DNA of 64,000 bases from JADFJB01 sp964464595 (GCA_964464595.1 CAYXGW010000016.1:1-64000), one strand, 5' to 3'. Shown: positions 1 through 8,224, counted from the first letter of the stretch. Translations and numbers: made by a program. The notes: generated from the sequence alone by a model not told the origin.

Positions 1-55
1 CAGGTAATAGATAAGGACATGAACGTTTTGGCAAGTTGCCGGCAAGGGTATCCAA

Positions 56-814
56 TTGGGGATTGAACATTATCATGTTTCTTCTGCTTCTATTATCCTG
101 CCCATTATTATCGGGATTCTTTATTATAGAAGATTAACCAAAGAATTGAAACTCATTTTAGGCTTGTGTGGTATCGGGTTACTATTCGAGGGTGTGTTTT
201 ATGGAATCCAACCTTCTTTACCATCCAGTGTTTTTTACTTACCAAATTACCTATGGTATACCATAGAATTTGCTATTTTAATGCAATTATTCAGAACCTG
301 GAGTAAAAACAATAAATACTTAACCATAGGTGTACTGTTTGTTGTCATTCATATTGTTTTCTGTTTTATGAATGGCTTTTCTACCTTCAATTCTAATTCT
401 AAAATCCTGTTGGCTGTGGTTATTCTTGTGTCTGTTTTTATTTTAATCAGCAAAACCATGCTGCGGGATGATTTGCCATTAACCATTATTTTTGCCGGGT
501 TGGCATTATTTTTTTCTGTAAATATTATCATCTGGCTTACTTTTGGTCTGGATTCATTCAGTATAGATGCAGGGACGATCCTGTCAAACAATCCGGGAAT
601 TGCAGACGATCGGGTTAAAGCCATTATTGCGGATAATAAGGATAAACGCATATCAGTTTACGTCATTCATTCCGTATTTAATATATTAATGAATGCCTGT
701 TTTACGGCTGGATTTATCTTTAGAAATAGATTTGTAGTTGCCAGCAAAAATTCCGGTGTTGTAAGTGCTGCTGATAAATTACCACCGACAATTAGTTATT
801 TTGATGAAAATTAA
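56..814 (+). CDS. Polytopic membrane protein of unknown function
   Basis: A 252-residue protein with about seven hydrophobic segments covering most of residues 10-225 and a short polar tail. The start is a TTG codon preceded by AAGGG with 7 bases of spacing; the frame is closed by several stops just upstream, so no longer start is possible. I do not recognise a characterised family; the architecture resembles uncharacterised seven-helix proteins common in Bacteroidota-type genomes. It converges on the next gene, whose stop codon lies 26 bases away, so the two are not co-transcribed. No catalytic motif is visible. Confidence 0.75.
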   Translation: MGIEHYHVSSASIILPIIIGILYYRRLTKELKLILGLCGIGLLFEGVFYGIQPSLPSSVFYLPNYLWYTIEFAILMQLFRTWSKNNKYLTIGVLFVVIHIVFCFMNGFSTFNSNSKILLAVVILVSVFILISKTMLRDDLPLTIIFAGLALFFSVNIIIWLTFGLDSFSIDAGTILSNNPGIADDRVKAIIADNKDKRISVYVIHSVFNILMNACFTAGFIFRNRFVVASKNSGVVSAADKLPPTISYFDEN

Positions 815-840
815 ATAACAGCCGCCAGGATCACGGTTTC

Positions 841-1122
841 TTAATCACCTATAGGCTTACCCTCTTCTCCGGAGCCTAAAATATTTTTGTCTGTTATGTT
901 GCCGTCTGCATCTACAGAATGAATGATGACTTCCGGCTTACCATGTTTAATACCGTACCTGATCCAAAATCCTTTGACTTCATCACCATAATCATACAAA
1001 AGCTTGTGGATGATATCCTTTGAAAAAAATCGACCGCACTCTAAATCCGTTAAAAATTCCTTGAATTCCCCGGCCCATTTCAGGGCATCTTTTTCACTTA
1101 CTATTTTGCCTGCTTGTGCCAT
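841..1122 (-). CDS. Small hypothetical protein
   Basis: A 93-residue soluble, acidic protein beginning MAQAGKIVSEKDALKWAGEF. A longer frame begins at a TTG at 1137, but the ATG at 1122 is preceded by GGAG at correct spacing, so I chose the ATG. The C-terminal half has beta-rich sequence (GKPEVIIHSVDADGNI). There are no membrane segments and no recognised domain. It lies about 70 bases downstream of the next gene on the same strand and may be co-transcribed with it. Confidence 0.6.
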   Translation of the reverse strand: MAQAGKIVSEKDALKWAGEFKEFLTDLECGRFFSKDIIHKLLYDYGDEVKGFWIRYGIKHGKPEVIIHSVDADGNITDKNILGSGEEGKPIGD

Positions 1123-1193
1123 TGTAAACTCCAACAATTTGCCCCCGTACTTATTTTAGCCACTTTGATCAATTTTAGTCGTGGGCTCCGGAT

Positions 1194-1580
1194 TCATTTC
1201 TTTTTCGATAAATCGTCTAATATTTGACTTTGATTAATGTTAGCCAATTTGATGATACTTTCCAGCCGTTGATACATCATGCGGAGCTCCTTATCCTGTT
1301 TACGTGCTGACGCAGTACCCAGGGCCTTAACCTGTTTTACTACCTCGGATAACCGGCCTTTCTCTTCAGACCCCATTATGTGCGCTTTAACATCCTGTTC
1401 GTCCAGTTTGGCAGCTTCTTTGTATAATTCAAATACTTTTTTATCACTGCCGATCAGACTGACAATAATACGCTCATAACATCTTTTTTTACGATATAGC
1501 TTTAAAATAAGTATGAACGACGTGACCAGGGTCACAATCATTGCCGTTAAAAAAAGATGTTCCGTTATAATATCTACCAT
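1194..1580 (-). CDS. Single-pass membrane-anchored small protein
   Basis: A 128-residue protein with one N-terminal transmembrane helix (about residues 8-27) followed by a basic stop-transfer stretch (YRKKR) and a long charged, probably helical or coiled-coil cytoplasmic tail ending in KKK. The ATG at 1580 has GGGAG seven bases upstream; an earlier in-frame start at 1616 lacks such a site. The topology is similar to phage-shock-type or holin-accessory proteins, but no family can be named from the sequence. Confidence 0.6.
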   Translation of the reverse strand: MVDIITEHLFLTAMIVTLVTSFILILKLYRKKRCYERIIVSLIGSDKKVFELYKEAAKLDEQDVKAHIMGSEEKGRLSEVVKQVKALGTASARKQDKELRMMYQRLESIIKLANINQSQILDDLSKKK

Positions 1581-1942
1581 AATATTCTCCCTGCGATCGC
1601 GTCCTTTTGCCGGCACGCGCCCCGCGTAGTTAAATGATTATTTTATTTTGTATTTTCACTATTAATACCAACCAAAGCGTTTATAGCCAATGATTTTTAT
1701 AGGTTCAAGAACAATTGCAAAATCATTCGTTTTTCATAACTGGTGCAGGTAATTACATGGTAGATTAACAAGGGCTGTAGCGCTTTTTCTCCTTTCCATT
1801 ATTTTGTTATTTTGATTAAAATTAGGGAAACAACACCTCCCTAGGATTTTCATATGATTGTAACATAACTAAAATATTAGATTTTGTCAATAGCTATTTT
1901 TTGAGTAAGTTAGATTTTTTGGTTTTAGTTGTAATTTCGAAT
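1581..1942. other. Intergenic stretch with left copy of a direct repeat
   Basis: No convincing gene is seen. The stretch is AT-rich and contains, at 1867-1928, the left copy of the imperfect direct repeat described separately. The promoter of the upstream minus-strand genes should lie within it, but I cannot place it with confidence. Confidence 0.5.
1867..1928 (+). repeat. Imperfect ~62-bp direct repeat, left copy
   Basis: This segment matches 2773-2833 in the same orientation along its whole length, with a shared core AAAATATTAGATTTTG and shared stretches TTTTTTGAG and GATTTTTTGGTTT. The two copies flank the small ORF, the palindrome and the XRE regulator. This could be a duplication scar, or the ends of a small regulatory cassette. 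Confidence 0.65.
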
Positions 1943-2254
1943 TCAATTTTTTGCAAGCAACCAGGCCGATGATACAGGGAACAAGAATTGAGGCTTGAGA
2001 GACGGTAAAGATGGAGTCTTTTTTATGATTTTTCTTCCATTCAAGTGAAAATTAAGAAACCCTTTTTTCTTGATTCTAAGCTGTAGTATTTTTATAATAC
2101 AGTGCTGGCCGCAAAGGTTGGAGCCGTAACAGCCAGCATCTGGGAAAATGGCCTTAATTTTTAGGCCAGAGAAAAAACCTTTTTTGATAAGCTCTTTAGG
2201 CAATAGTCTTAAAATGCTTTGATTGTTCGAATTCTTTCCTTTTTCAAATCCCAT
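1943..2254 (-). CDS. Small basic hypothetical protein divergent from XRE regulator
   Basis: A 103-residue, lysine-rich ORF starting MGFEKGKNSNNQS. It has AGGAG eight bases before the ATG and shares its upstream region with the divergently oriented XRE regulator. These two points are the main reasons to accept it, because the amino-acid composition is unusual and no family is recognised. It contains three cysteines in the middle (residues about 42-53). It may be a target of the neighbouring regulator. It could also be a chance ORF. Confidence 0.4.
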   Translation of the reverse strand: MGFEKGKNSNNQSILRLLPKELIKKGFFSGLKIKAIFPDAGCYGSNLCGQHCIIKILQLRIKKKGFLNFHLNGRKIIKKTPSLPSLKPQFLFPVSSAWLLAKN

Positions 2255-2293
2255 TTGTTTGGCTCCTGGAGTTACTTTTCTACAAGTAAAGAT

Positions 2294-2319
2294 AACAGAA
2301 TATATAATAGTATTCTGTT
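2294..2319. promoter_or_regulatory. Palindromic operator between divergent genes
   Basis: A perfect inverted repeat, AACAGAATA and TATTCTGTT, with 9-bp arms separated by 8 bp whose sequence includes TATAAT. It is centred 52 bases before the minus-strand ORF and about 41 bases before the XRE gene. A dyad overlapping a -10-like box between divergent genes is the classic arrangement for autoregulation by an XRE-type repressor. The binding itself is inferred. Confidence 0.55.
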
Positions 2320-2347
2320 GTTGTCAATACTTATTTAATATTATGAT

Positions 2348-2746
2348 GTGATTATTATGTCAACTTTTGGTGAAAGATTAAAATCCTCACGATATAGAGC
2401 AAATTTAAAGCAGCGGGAATTAGCTGAAAAAACAAAATCACATTTCAATACTATCGGTGCTTATGAGAATGATAAAATAGAGCCCAGCCTTAGCAAAATC
2501 CAGTCGGTAGCAGAGGCTTTGAATGAAGATTTTATTTGGCTGGCTACCGGGGAAACTTTAGCTGAATATATTTTAAGGAGGCAAGGCAAGTATAATAAAG
2601 ATGCCCGAGCGGAGAAGCGCAGGGCTACGGATCATATACCGCATATGCAACCTATTGTGGCAGGCTTATTGGAGGTGGACGATGAAGTGCGGGAGATTAT
2701 AAAGGGAATTGTAGATATGTATGTAAAACGGAGAAAAGAAAAATAG
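2348..2746 (+). CDS. XRE-family HTH transcriptional regulator
   Basis: A 132-residue protein with an N-terminal helix-turn-helix of the Cro/CI (XRE) type at about residues 8-66: FGERLKSSR, then KQRELAEKTKSHFNTIGAYE, then PSLSKIQSVAEAL, which is the typical five-helix pattern. The C-terminal half is helical and charged, and may serve for dimerisation or effector binding. The longest frame starts at GTG 2348; an internal ATG at 2357 (MSTFGERL) is the more family-like start. Neither has a strong Shine-Dalgarno site. It is likely to bind the palindrome at 2294-2319 and repress itself and the divergent ORF. Confidence 0.85.
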   Translation: MIIMSTFGERLKSSRYRANLKQRELAEKTKSHFNTIGAYENDKIEPSLSKIQSVAEALNEDFIWLATGETLAEYILRRQGKYNKDARAEKRRATDHIPHMQPIVAGLLEVDDEVREIIKGIVDMYVKRRKEK

Positions 2747-2772
2747 TGTTTGTAGGGGATAGCTAAATATAT

Positions 2773-2833
2773 AACGAAAATATTAGATTTTGGCAAGAAC
2801 GTTTTTTGAGTGGATTGTGATTTTTTGGTTTAG
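2773..2833 (+). repeat. Imperfect ~62-bp direct repeat, right copy
   Basis: Right partner of 1867-1928. It is followed at 2834-2852 by a CCACGGATGAACACGGATT-type sequence, a short motif that I recognise as a recurring intergenic repeat in many environmental genomes; a related one lies at 51464-51490. The stretch 2747-3114 otherwise holds only a low-quality minus-strand frame (2763-3029). Confidence 0.6.
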
Positions 2834-3114
2834 CCACGGATGAACACGGATTTTCAAATAAGTTATCACCTGATTTAGCGTCTTTCTTCATTTTTCTTTC
2901 CAGCGTATCTCTTGGGACAAGCCCTCTATCAATGGTCACAGAATAAATTGGTAATGTGTCATTCCCTTTCGTGAGCAGAGGGTTTTTCTGATTAATAAAA
3001 ATGTTACCATGTGTTTTTCTGATTACCAAAACAGTATCAATTAGAGAACAATAGGCTAAGACCCTTTTTTGCTGTGACAGTATCGTGACATTTTATCGTT
3101 GATAAGGAGTAAAA

Positions 3115-3168
3115 ATGAGCCAAAACCAGTCAAATTGGCGAGAAACAAAAAACCCTGTAACAGATTAA
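3115..3168 (+). CDS. 17-residue ORF with a perfect ribosome-binding site
   Basis: MSQNQSNWRETKNPVTD, preceded by AAGGAG five bases before the ATG. The stop codon sits inside the terminator hairpin just outside the left island repeat. It may be a leader peptide, or the 5' stub of a gene cut off when the island inserted. It is too short to judge by composition. Confidence 0.25.
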   Translation: MSQNQSNWRETKNPVTD

Positions 3169-3180
3169 TATTACAGGGTT
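3151..3180 (-). terminator. Rho-independent terminator, probably that of tRNA-Lys
   Basis: A perfect 10-bp stem (AACCCTGTAA / TTACAGGGTT) with a 10-base loop. On the minus strand it is followed by a T-rich run (TTTTTGTTT), so it terminates minus-strand transcription. It sits 5 bases beyond the orphan tRNA-Lys 3' end at 3186-3215. The intact tRNA gene 32.7 kb away has no comparable hairpin, so this looks like the tRNA's original terminator displaced by the island. Confidence 0.75.
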
Positions 3181-3185
3181 TAAGC

Positions 3186-3215
3186 AGTGCGCCCACTAGG
3201 AATCGAACCTAGAAC
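3186..3215 (-). repeat. Orphan tRNA-Lys 3' end: distal attachment-site copy
   Basis: Thirty bases identical to 35931-35960, in the same orientation. They cover the 3' acceptor strand, discriminator base and most of the T-arm of tRNA-Lys(CTT). No D-arm or anticodon arm is present next to it. This is what remains of an attB when an element integrates into the 3' end of a tRNA gene and supplies its own copy of that end. Confidence 0.8.
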
Positions 3216-3293
3216 AAATATCGTTCGTGATTCGATTTTCTACGGAATTACTTTTCCCGGTGGCCGGGGGAAAAAGAGCGACTTACCCAGTTA

Positions 3294-3515
3294 CTAGAAG
3301 AATAAGCGCCTGGCCATTTTTGGGTATTGGGGATTCAGCACAATCATCGGATCGACAAAACTTTCCGAGAGATATGCAGATTTAATCTCAGGGGTGACAA
3401 ACCGCAATGGAGTAATTCGAGGAAATTGTTCGTTGCGTGGAAAAGGATGGTGGATAGATGTCGTGTTAATATACATTTCAAAACCTTCGACTACACACCC
3501 GTCAATTCGTGCCAT
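3294..3515 (-). CDS. Small ORF overlapping the end of the preceding gene
   Basis: A 73-residue frame starting MARIDGCVVEGFEMYINTT that overlaps the last 25 bases of the 3491-3961 gene in another frame. The sequence looks protein-like (TPEIKSAYLSESFVDPMIVL) but I recognise no family. It could be a translationally coupled small gene, or the C-terminal continuation of the upstream protein after a one-base shift. The rest of the stretch from 3216 to the gene shows nothing else. Confidence 0.35.
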   Translation of the reverse strand: MARIDGCVVEGFEMYINTTSIHHPFPRNEQFPRITPLRFVTPEIKSAYLSESFVDPMIVLNPQYPKMARRLFF

Positions 3516-3961
3516 TTTTTGCCAAAATTAGTATTGAACAGATCGACCATGTAATCTATTAGCAGTTCCGTAAGTAATCTTAGAAACGGCTTCTCAAGAA
3601 ATCGGGGAATATCGGGCAGATCGATATTGAACTTATCATAAACCGCCAAGACTGCATCCACTACAAACTCTTTCTTCTCCCTGCCTGATTTCTTCTCAAA
3701 GCGTTCCGCTTCTTTGATGAGAAAACTGAAAAGCTTGACCAACTCATGGCTTATCCCGGCAAAATCCTTTACATCGTCTATAAGCTTTGGCAAGGGATAT
3801 TTTTGCAGGATATCTTCAACTAAATCTTCCACTTTGTCGAGAGCCTGGTCGACCTCGCTGTCAATCTTATCATCGGATTTTGACTTTAGCCCAATAGCCC
3901 TGAGAAAGGCGGTAGCCACATCGGACACGGCATCAACACAGCTTTTTAAAAATGAAATCAT
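3491..3961 (-). CDS. Helical hypothetical protein, last gene of the island
   Basis: A 156-residue, highly charged alpha-helical protein (MISFLKSCVDAVSDVATAFL...) with GAGAGG eight bases before the ATG. An amphipathic N-terminus is followed by acidic helices (DSEVDQALDKVEDLVEDIL). No transmembrane segment or catalytic motif is evident. Its style recalls the small amphipathic protein at the other end of the island (34968-35321), although I cannot align the two. Function unknown. Confidence 0.6.
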   Translation of the reverse strand: MISFLKSCVDAVSDVATAFLRAIGLKSKSDDKIDSEVDQALDKVEDLVEDILQKYPLPKLIDDVKDFAGISHELVKLFSFLIKEAERFEKKSGREKKEFVVDAVLAVYDKFNIDLPDIPRFLEKPFLRLLTELLIDYMVDLFNTNFGKKWHELTGV

Positions 3962-4064
3962 CGGTGGAACCTCTCAACTTTAATAATTTAATAAAAATAG
4001 AATTGCAGTCGGTTCGTTTGTTGAAAGGCGTCTAACCTTGATAAGAACACCACCGCATCGATTC

Positions 4065-4538
4065 TCATCCAAGTTGGCTTTGGTCAGCAGTCACCATAGA
4101 AAAATTTTGAATTGTGCCGGGCTTGGTGCGCTCTGCTTCGGTGTTCGGGGGCCCGCGAACAGCCATTACGATGAAGATAATTAGCACAGCTAAATTGAGT
4201 AAAGCTAGTGATTTGCCCAACTGCACTATCCGTTTGGCGTCGGCAACGTGGTCGATAATTCCCAGTTCTTCCGCTAGAGTATCCAAGCTACCTTTTAATG
4301 TTTCTTCAGCTTTTTGGTGGACGAAAATAAACCTGGCGGTCCAAAAACAGAAAATAATGCCAACCGCGACAATGATGTAATAATTAATAGAGTTTTTTTC
4401 AATCATCGCGAACTTCAACAATACGCCAACAATGGCAAGGTACATAATCATCATCCTAATCATGAGATTAACATAGAAGTAATAGTCACTTACCTTAATT
4501 CGATAGACGTGGTCTTCGGGTACTAACTTTTGGCCCAT
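4065..4538 (-). CDS. Membrane protein, paralogue of 7618-8022
   Basis: A 157-residue protein with four predicted membrane helices arranged as two hairpins separated by a charged cytoplasmic loop (FVHQKAEETLKGSLDTLAEE). Its first hairpin, YYFYVNLMIRMMIMYLAIVG followed by VLLKF, matches YFSYYLRSVALYIAVLGALL followed by KF in the protein at 7618-8022. The two are therefore probably diverged paralogues. The family is not one I can name. The position next to flavin and haem redox genes suggests a membrane role in the island pathway. Confidence 0.65.
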   Translation of the reverse strand: MGQKLVPEDHVYRIKVSDYYFYVNLMIRMMIMYLAIVGVLLKFAMIEKNSINYYIIVAVGIIFCFWTARFIFVHQKAEETLKGSLDTLAEELGIIDHVADAKRIVQLGKSLALLNLAVLIIFIVMAVRGPPNTEAERTKPGTIQNFSMVTADQSQLG

Positions 4539-4628
4539 TGCTTAATCCATACCTTATCAGTTAAAGGACGCCAAAGGAGTTCGTATTATCGTGACTCATG
4601 ACATGTGAGCTGCACCAAAATAGCAAAA

Positions 4629-5108
4629 TTAAAGATGATGAAATTGGCTTTTATAGAACAAAAGGGGTCTTTTCCCTTCCGAAAAATCCGCGCGTTCAAC
4701 CTCGCCAAGAAAAATGATATGATCACCGCCATCAAATTGATTAACTATTCGACATTCCAAATGGCTTAAATTGCCTTCTAAAATTGGTACATGTCGCTCT
4801 GTTTCTCGAAAAGGTACATTTTTGAATCGTTCTTCAGCATTTAATGCTGAATTTACAAACCGATTTGCCAGTTCTATTTGTTCTTCACTAAGGATATTTA
4901 CAACAAAGGGATGACCCTCAGAGATAAACATATCGTCGTTGCCATTTTTTTTTCTGCAAATTAATATTAGGGGTGGGTCTAATGAAACAGACGTAAAAGC
5001 GTTAACTGTTAATCCATGAATCACACCGTTATTCTTTATTGTGACAATTGTAACGCCTGTACAACACTTACTCATTACCTGTCGAAATATTTCAGATGAT
5101 ACGGCCAT
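4629..5108 (-). CDS. Flavin reductase domain protein (HpaC/RutF type)
   Basis: A 159-residue protein with the full split-barrel flavin reductase-like fold: 'MSKCCTGVTIVTIKNNG', then 'GLTVNAFTSVSLDPPLILIC' (FMN/FAD-binding region), then 'FVVNILSEEQIELANRF', 'LECRIVNQFDGGDHIIFLGE' and a C-terminal 'PLLFYKSQFHHL'. This matches NAD(P)H:flavin oxidoreductases that supply reduced flavin to two-component monooxygenases and halogenases. The halogenase-like protein at 16940-18694 on the same island is the obvious candidate partner, though pairing is inferred. Length is normal for the family. Confidence 0.88.
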   Translation of the reverse strand: MAVSSEIFRQVMSKCCTGVTIVTIKNNGVIHGLTVNAFTSVSLDPPLILICRKKNGNDDMFISEGHPFVVNILSEEQIELANRFVNSALNAEERFKNVPFRETERHVPILEGNLSHLECRIVNQFDGGDHIIFLGEVERADFSEGKRPLLFYKSQFHHL

Positions 5109-5255
5109 TTACAGATTCCTCCTGTTATTAAATGACTAAGTTCCTAAAAAACTCTGAGCATAAAATCGCGGTGAGATGGCACTAAATAAAAAGACGACTC
5201 CATTCATCTTCGCGATCATTCATTCCAGATAATCGTAATACCGCCATGCAAAAAC

Positions 5256-6683
5256 CTACGCCTGTTTTTGCAAACTAAACACTTTACGCATGAAATCATT
5301 CAAAAATAAACCGCCGGGATCCATCTCCTGGCGTATCTTCTTGAACTTCACCATGTGTTCGCCATAGATCTTGTCGTAGTTCAGATTATTATAGCTATAA
5401 GTCTTGCCCCAGTGCGGCCTGCCGCCCAGTTTCAACAGGTGGTGTTCGATCTCGTCGAAGAATTTCTTGTAGTCCGCCGTTCCCATGTAGGTGATGGCCT
5501 CGAACATAAAGATCCGCCTGTCACCGACGGCGGGGGCCAGGTAGCCACCGCTGTGGTTGAGAAAGCGGATGTGCATCAAGAAGTTAATCGGGAACTTGGC
5601 GTACTTCTGGTATCCCCAGGTCGAAGTACAGCTTTTTCCCGGCTTCGGTTTGGCATATTCGCACACCTTGTCGATGACGAGATTCCAGACGCTCTTGAGA
5701 TTTTCGAACTCGTCGCCGCACTCAACCGCGTAGGAAAGGTCCCAGAGTTTGCGGGGAAAATATTCCTGGTAATGGAAGATGGACGGGGACGGCGCCACTC
5801 GCTCACCCGTCCACGTCAATTTCTTGAGTGTTTTCGACAACAGCGGCGTTATCCGTGGGAAGCGGAGGGCGAACTTGAGTGCCAGGGTGCCTCCCTGCGC
5901 CTGGATCATTTGTTGCAGTTTATTCCAGAACCCGGGTACGTTCTTATTCGGGGTATCCCACGGTACTTTATCCCACCGCTTCACCCACACTTCGTCGGTA
6001 AAGGGTAACCAGAAGAGTTCTACATAATCGTGGCTGGCAACCAGGTCTTTGATGTTCTCTATGGTTTCTTTCAAGGGGAGAAATTCATCAACGGCGCAGA
6101 GCTTGTAGGCATCGACACACTGCAACGTGATGTTGTGCATGATGCCGAGCGCTCCTAAATTCACCTGAGCCGCCTTGAGCAATTCGGGCTCTGCCTCGGT
6201 AATGGTCTTGATAGTCCCATCGTGGGTGACGATATCCATCGCTACCACGGTGTCGGAAATGGTGCCGCTATCATTGCCGCAGCCGTGACAACTGAGTGCA
6301 ACGGCACCTCCCATCTGGATAAACACAGGAACAGGAATGGTGACCAGGCCCAGGCCGTTCTCGAGGGCGAATTTAGTGAAGTCTCTCAGCAGCATGCCCG
6401 CTTCGGCGGTGATTCGTTTACTGCCGTCTTCGTGCACGCGGGCCTTATTCAGCTTGGGGATGAGCACAATAATCCCGCCGTCGTTATTTACGACGGGACT
6501 CCCCGAGAAAGAGGCTGAGTAGGAATTATTGAGGCCGCCATTAGCGACCCGGATGGTTTTGCCCTCCCGCTTGGCTTTCTTTATAATCTCCCGCAGATCC
6601 TCTAAATTATCCGCCACGCACAGTTCTGCTGTGCATTTTTGATCGCCTTCCCAATTTTGCCAGGTTGCTTCTTGGCATTCCAT
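5256..6683 (-). CDS. FAD-linked oxidase of the aldonolactone oxidase (ALO) type
   Basis: A 475-residue flavoprotein. The N-terminal half (about 20-195) is a PCMH-type FAD-binding domain: KTIRVANGGLNNSYSA, IVLIPKLNKARVHEDG, and the VFIQMGGAVALSCHGCGNDS loop that contacts the flavin in this family. The C-terminal half ends with the substrate-domain signature GGRPHWGK (about residues 425-432), characteristic of gulono/arabinono-lactone and related alcohol oxidases. GAGGTG precedes the ATG. There is no signal peptide, so it is probably cytosolic. In this setting it may oxidise an alcohol on the island product; the substrate cannot be told from sequence. Confidence 0.85.
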   Translation of the reverse strand: MECQEATWQNWEGDQKCTAELCVADNLEDLREIIKKAKREGKTIRVANGGLNNSYSASFSGSPVVNNDGGIIVLIPKLNKARVHEDGSKRITAEAGMLLRDFTKFALENGLGLVTIPVPVFIQMGGAVALSCHGCGNDSGTISDTVVAMDIVTHDGTIKTITEAEPELLKAAQVNLGALGIMHNITLQCVDAYKLCAVDEFLPLKETIENIKDLVASHDYVELFWLPFTDEVWVKRWDKVPWDTPNKNVPGFWNKLQQMIQAQGGTLALKFALRFPRITPLLSKTLKKLTWTGERVAPSPSIFHYQEYFPRKLWDLSYAVECGDEFENLKSVWNLVIDKVCEYAKPKPGKSCTSTWGYQKYAKFPINFLMHIRFLNHSGGYLAPAVGDRRIFMFEAITYMGTADYKKFFDEIEHHLLKLGGRPHWGKTYSYNNLNYDKIYGEHMVKFKKIRQEMDPGGLFLNDFMRKVFSLQKQA

Positions 6684-6702
6684 CGATCACCTCGTCATAT
6701 TT

Positions 6703-6972
6703 TCAAAAAGTGGAAGAATTGTAGTTGATTTTCTTAGGAATAATGGAAAGCATGTCAATCTTCTTGATATACTCAAACCTTTGATCAACTGTTTGGTTTG
6801 CAAGAATAAAAATTTTCGCCGGTGCTTTCTGTTTCTCTGACTCAGAGACTAAGATTTTTTCAACCTGAGGTTTTTGCACTGGTCGTAATTTCTTATCTGA
6901 ATTTATTCCGGTATTTCGTTTGATGTACCCGGTTTCAAAGCATCTACAGCTCCCGGCTACTGAAAAAATATT
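6703..6972 (-). other. Open frame without start codon, possible gene remnant
   Basis: Between the FAD oxidase gene and 7031 a minus-strand frame stays open for 89 codons and reads protein-like (for example AKIFILANQTVDQRFEYIKK), but it has no upstream start with a ribosome-binding site. It may be the 3' end of a decayed gene. Nothing else is seen in 6684-7030. Confidence 0.3.
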
Positions 6973-7030
6973 CTAATCGGATATCCATGTTTAGGGAGTG
7001 GAACGGCCCCGGATTGAAGCACGTCATTTT

Positions 7031-7360
7031 CTACGGACGAACATTTGGTATTAAGTTTGCAATTTCCATGTTATTATACTTATACAGTGGAAATTCCCTC
7101 AAGATTTCCTCAAGAACACTTTCAGATTCAGCGGCGTAAGCAGCCCAAAGCTTTCCAATACTTGCATAGACGGCTATACGAATACCCTTTTTCTGAAGCA
7201 TTTCTCCATGATCAAATTCTGCTCTAAGAAGTTCCAGTTGTTGTTCCGGTTTATTCTGCTGGAAAAAGCTTGGACGAAGAGTAAATTCTACCAGGTAATT
7301 GGGTTGAAGAGTAATTTCTTCCAGGAATTTGGGTTCTCTTTTTTCTGGATTAGTTATCAT
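7031..7360 (-). CDS. Muconolactone isomerase-like ferredoxin-fold protein
   Basis: A 109-residue protein whose last 90 residues follow the muconolactone delta-isomerase pattern: an N-terminal beta strand (YLVEFTLRPSF), a helix with EQQLELLRAEFDHGEMLQKKG, a strand, and the terminal EEILREFPLYKYNNMEIANL, equivalent to the family's LPLxPYMxxxVxPL ending. Such dimeric alpha-beta barrel proteins can be isomerases or small monooxygenases. Here the first 15 residues are an added charged tail. True isomerase activity is uncertain, but it is a plausible tailoring enzyme. Confidence 0.65.
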   Translation of the reverse strand: MITNPEKREPKFLEEITLQPNYLVEFTLRPSFFQQNKPEQQLELLRAEFDHGEMLQKKGIRIAVYASIGKLWAAYAAESESVLEEILREFPLYKYNNMEIANLIPNVRP

Positions 7361-7617
7361 TTTGACCTCCTTTGTTTAATTAATTGATAAAAACTTTCGT
7401 TAATTAAATGCTAATCGTTTCAACAAGTGACGTTTACGCATCAGAAACTATCCAATCCTTATTCCTCTTTAAAAAACTTTAACGGCTATCTGCGGGATAT
7501 GCCTTTATCAGAATTACACCTATCACAACCATCCGGATCGTAAATATAGTCCGGAAGAGACTCTATGAAAATATCCGGCTCCAATAATGTACAAGTCTAT
7601 TTGATTTGATAGTTTTC

Positions 7618-8022
7618 TTACCTTAAACAATAAAGAAAATTCCAGACAATTGTGCTAATAACGGCGATACCTAAATAAAGCTTCGAAGTATTTATGGTAG
7701 GTGGATAATAAACATCCGCAAGATCAAGTTTTTCGCTTAATTTTGTATGACGAACCGCCATAGTTTTATAAACACTAATTGCTGTTCTCATAGCAATTAA
7801 GACTGCAATATTGAATATTACCCCGAATAAGAAAAAGGGGAGCCGGGCACCTTCTTTTGCGTCGAAGAAGAATTTAAGTAGTGCTCCTAAAACCGCTATA
7901 TACAATGCTACTGAACGTAAATAGTAACTAAAATATTCTCTACCTTGTTCTGCTAACAATTTAAATTCATCGAAATCCCTAGAAGAATCATTCGTACTGT
8001 TTGCATGATTTGCCGTCATCAA
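7618..8022 (-). CDS. Membrane protein, paralogue of 4065-4538
   Basis: A 134-residue protein with a polar N-terminus (about 35 residues) and three to four membrane helices. Helix one carries the YLR...YIAVLGALLKF pattern shared with the protein at 4065-4538, and both have the same hairpin, charged loop, hairpin layout. The charged loop here is TAISVYKTMAVRHTKLSEKL. Function unknown. Two diverged copies of a small membrane protein among redox enzymes may point to an accessory membrane subunit. Confidence 0.6.
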   Translation of the reverse strand: MMTANHANSTNDSSRDFDEFKLLAEQGREYFSYYLRSVALYIAVLGALLKFFFDAKEGARLPFFLFGVIFNIAVLIAMRTAISVYKTMAVRHTKLSEKLDLADVYYPPTINTSKLYLGIAVISTIVWNFLYCLR

Positions 8023-8224
8023 AGTCCTATTATAGATTTACTTTGATTTGTCGCCTTTACCATAAGGCAACGGAAAGTGATTACATGCTATAGAATTCCA
8101 ATAATTGAAATTCACAAACTGAGTTCTTGGATCAGGCATAACAAGAGTTAGAAATCAGAATTGGTGATTGGCTTATTATGTGTCAAAATAATATGGACAA
8201 AGCGCCAGGTATCTCTCACTAGAT

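Noticed and set aside
2763..3029. Minus-strand frame of 88 codons
   Set aside because: It overlaps the right direct repeat, begins at a TTG without a ribosome-binding site, and shows no recognisable domain, although part of it reads protein-like.
5355..6008. Plus-strand frame of 217 codons opposite the FAD oxidase gene
   Set aside because: It is antisense to a strongly supported gene and has no family resemblance or ribosome-binding site.
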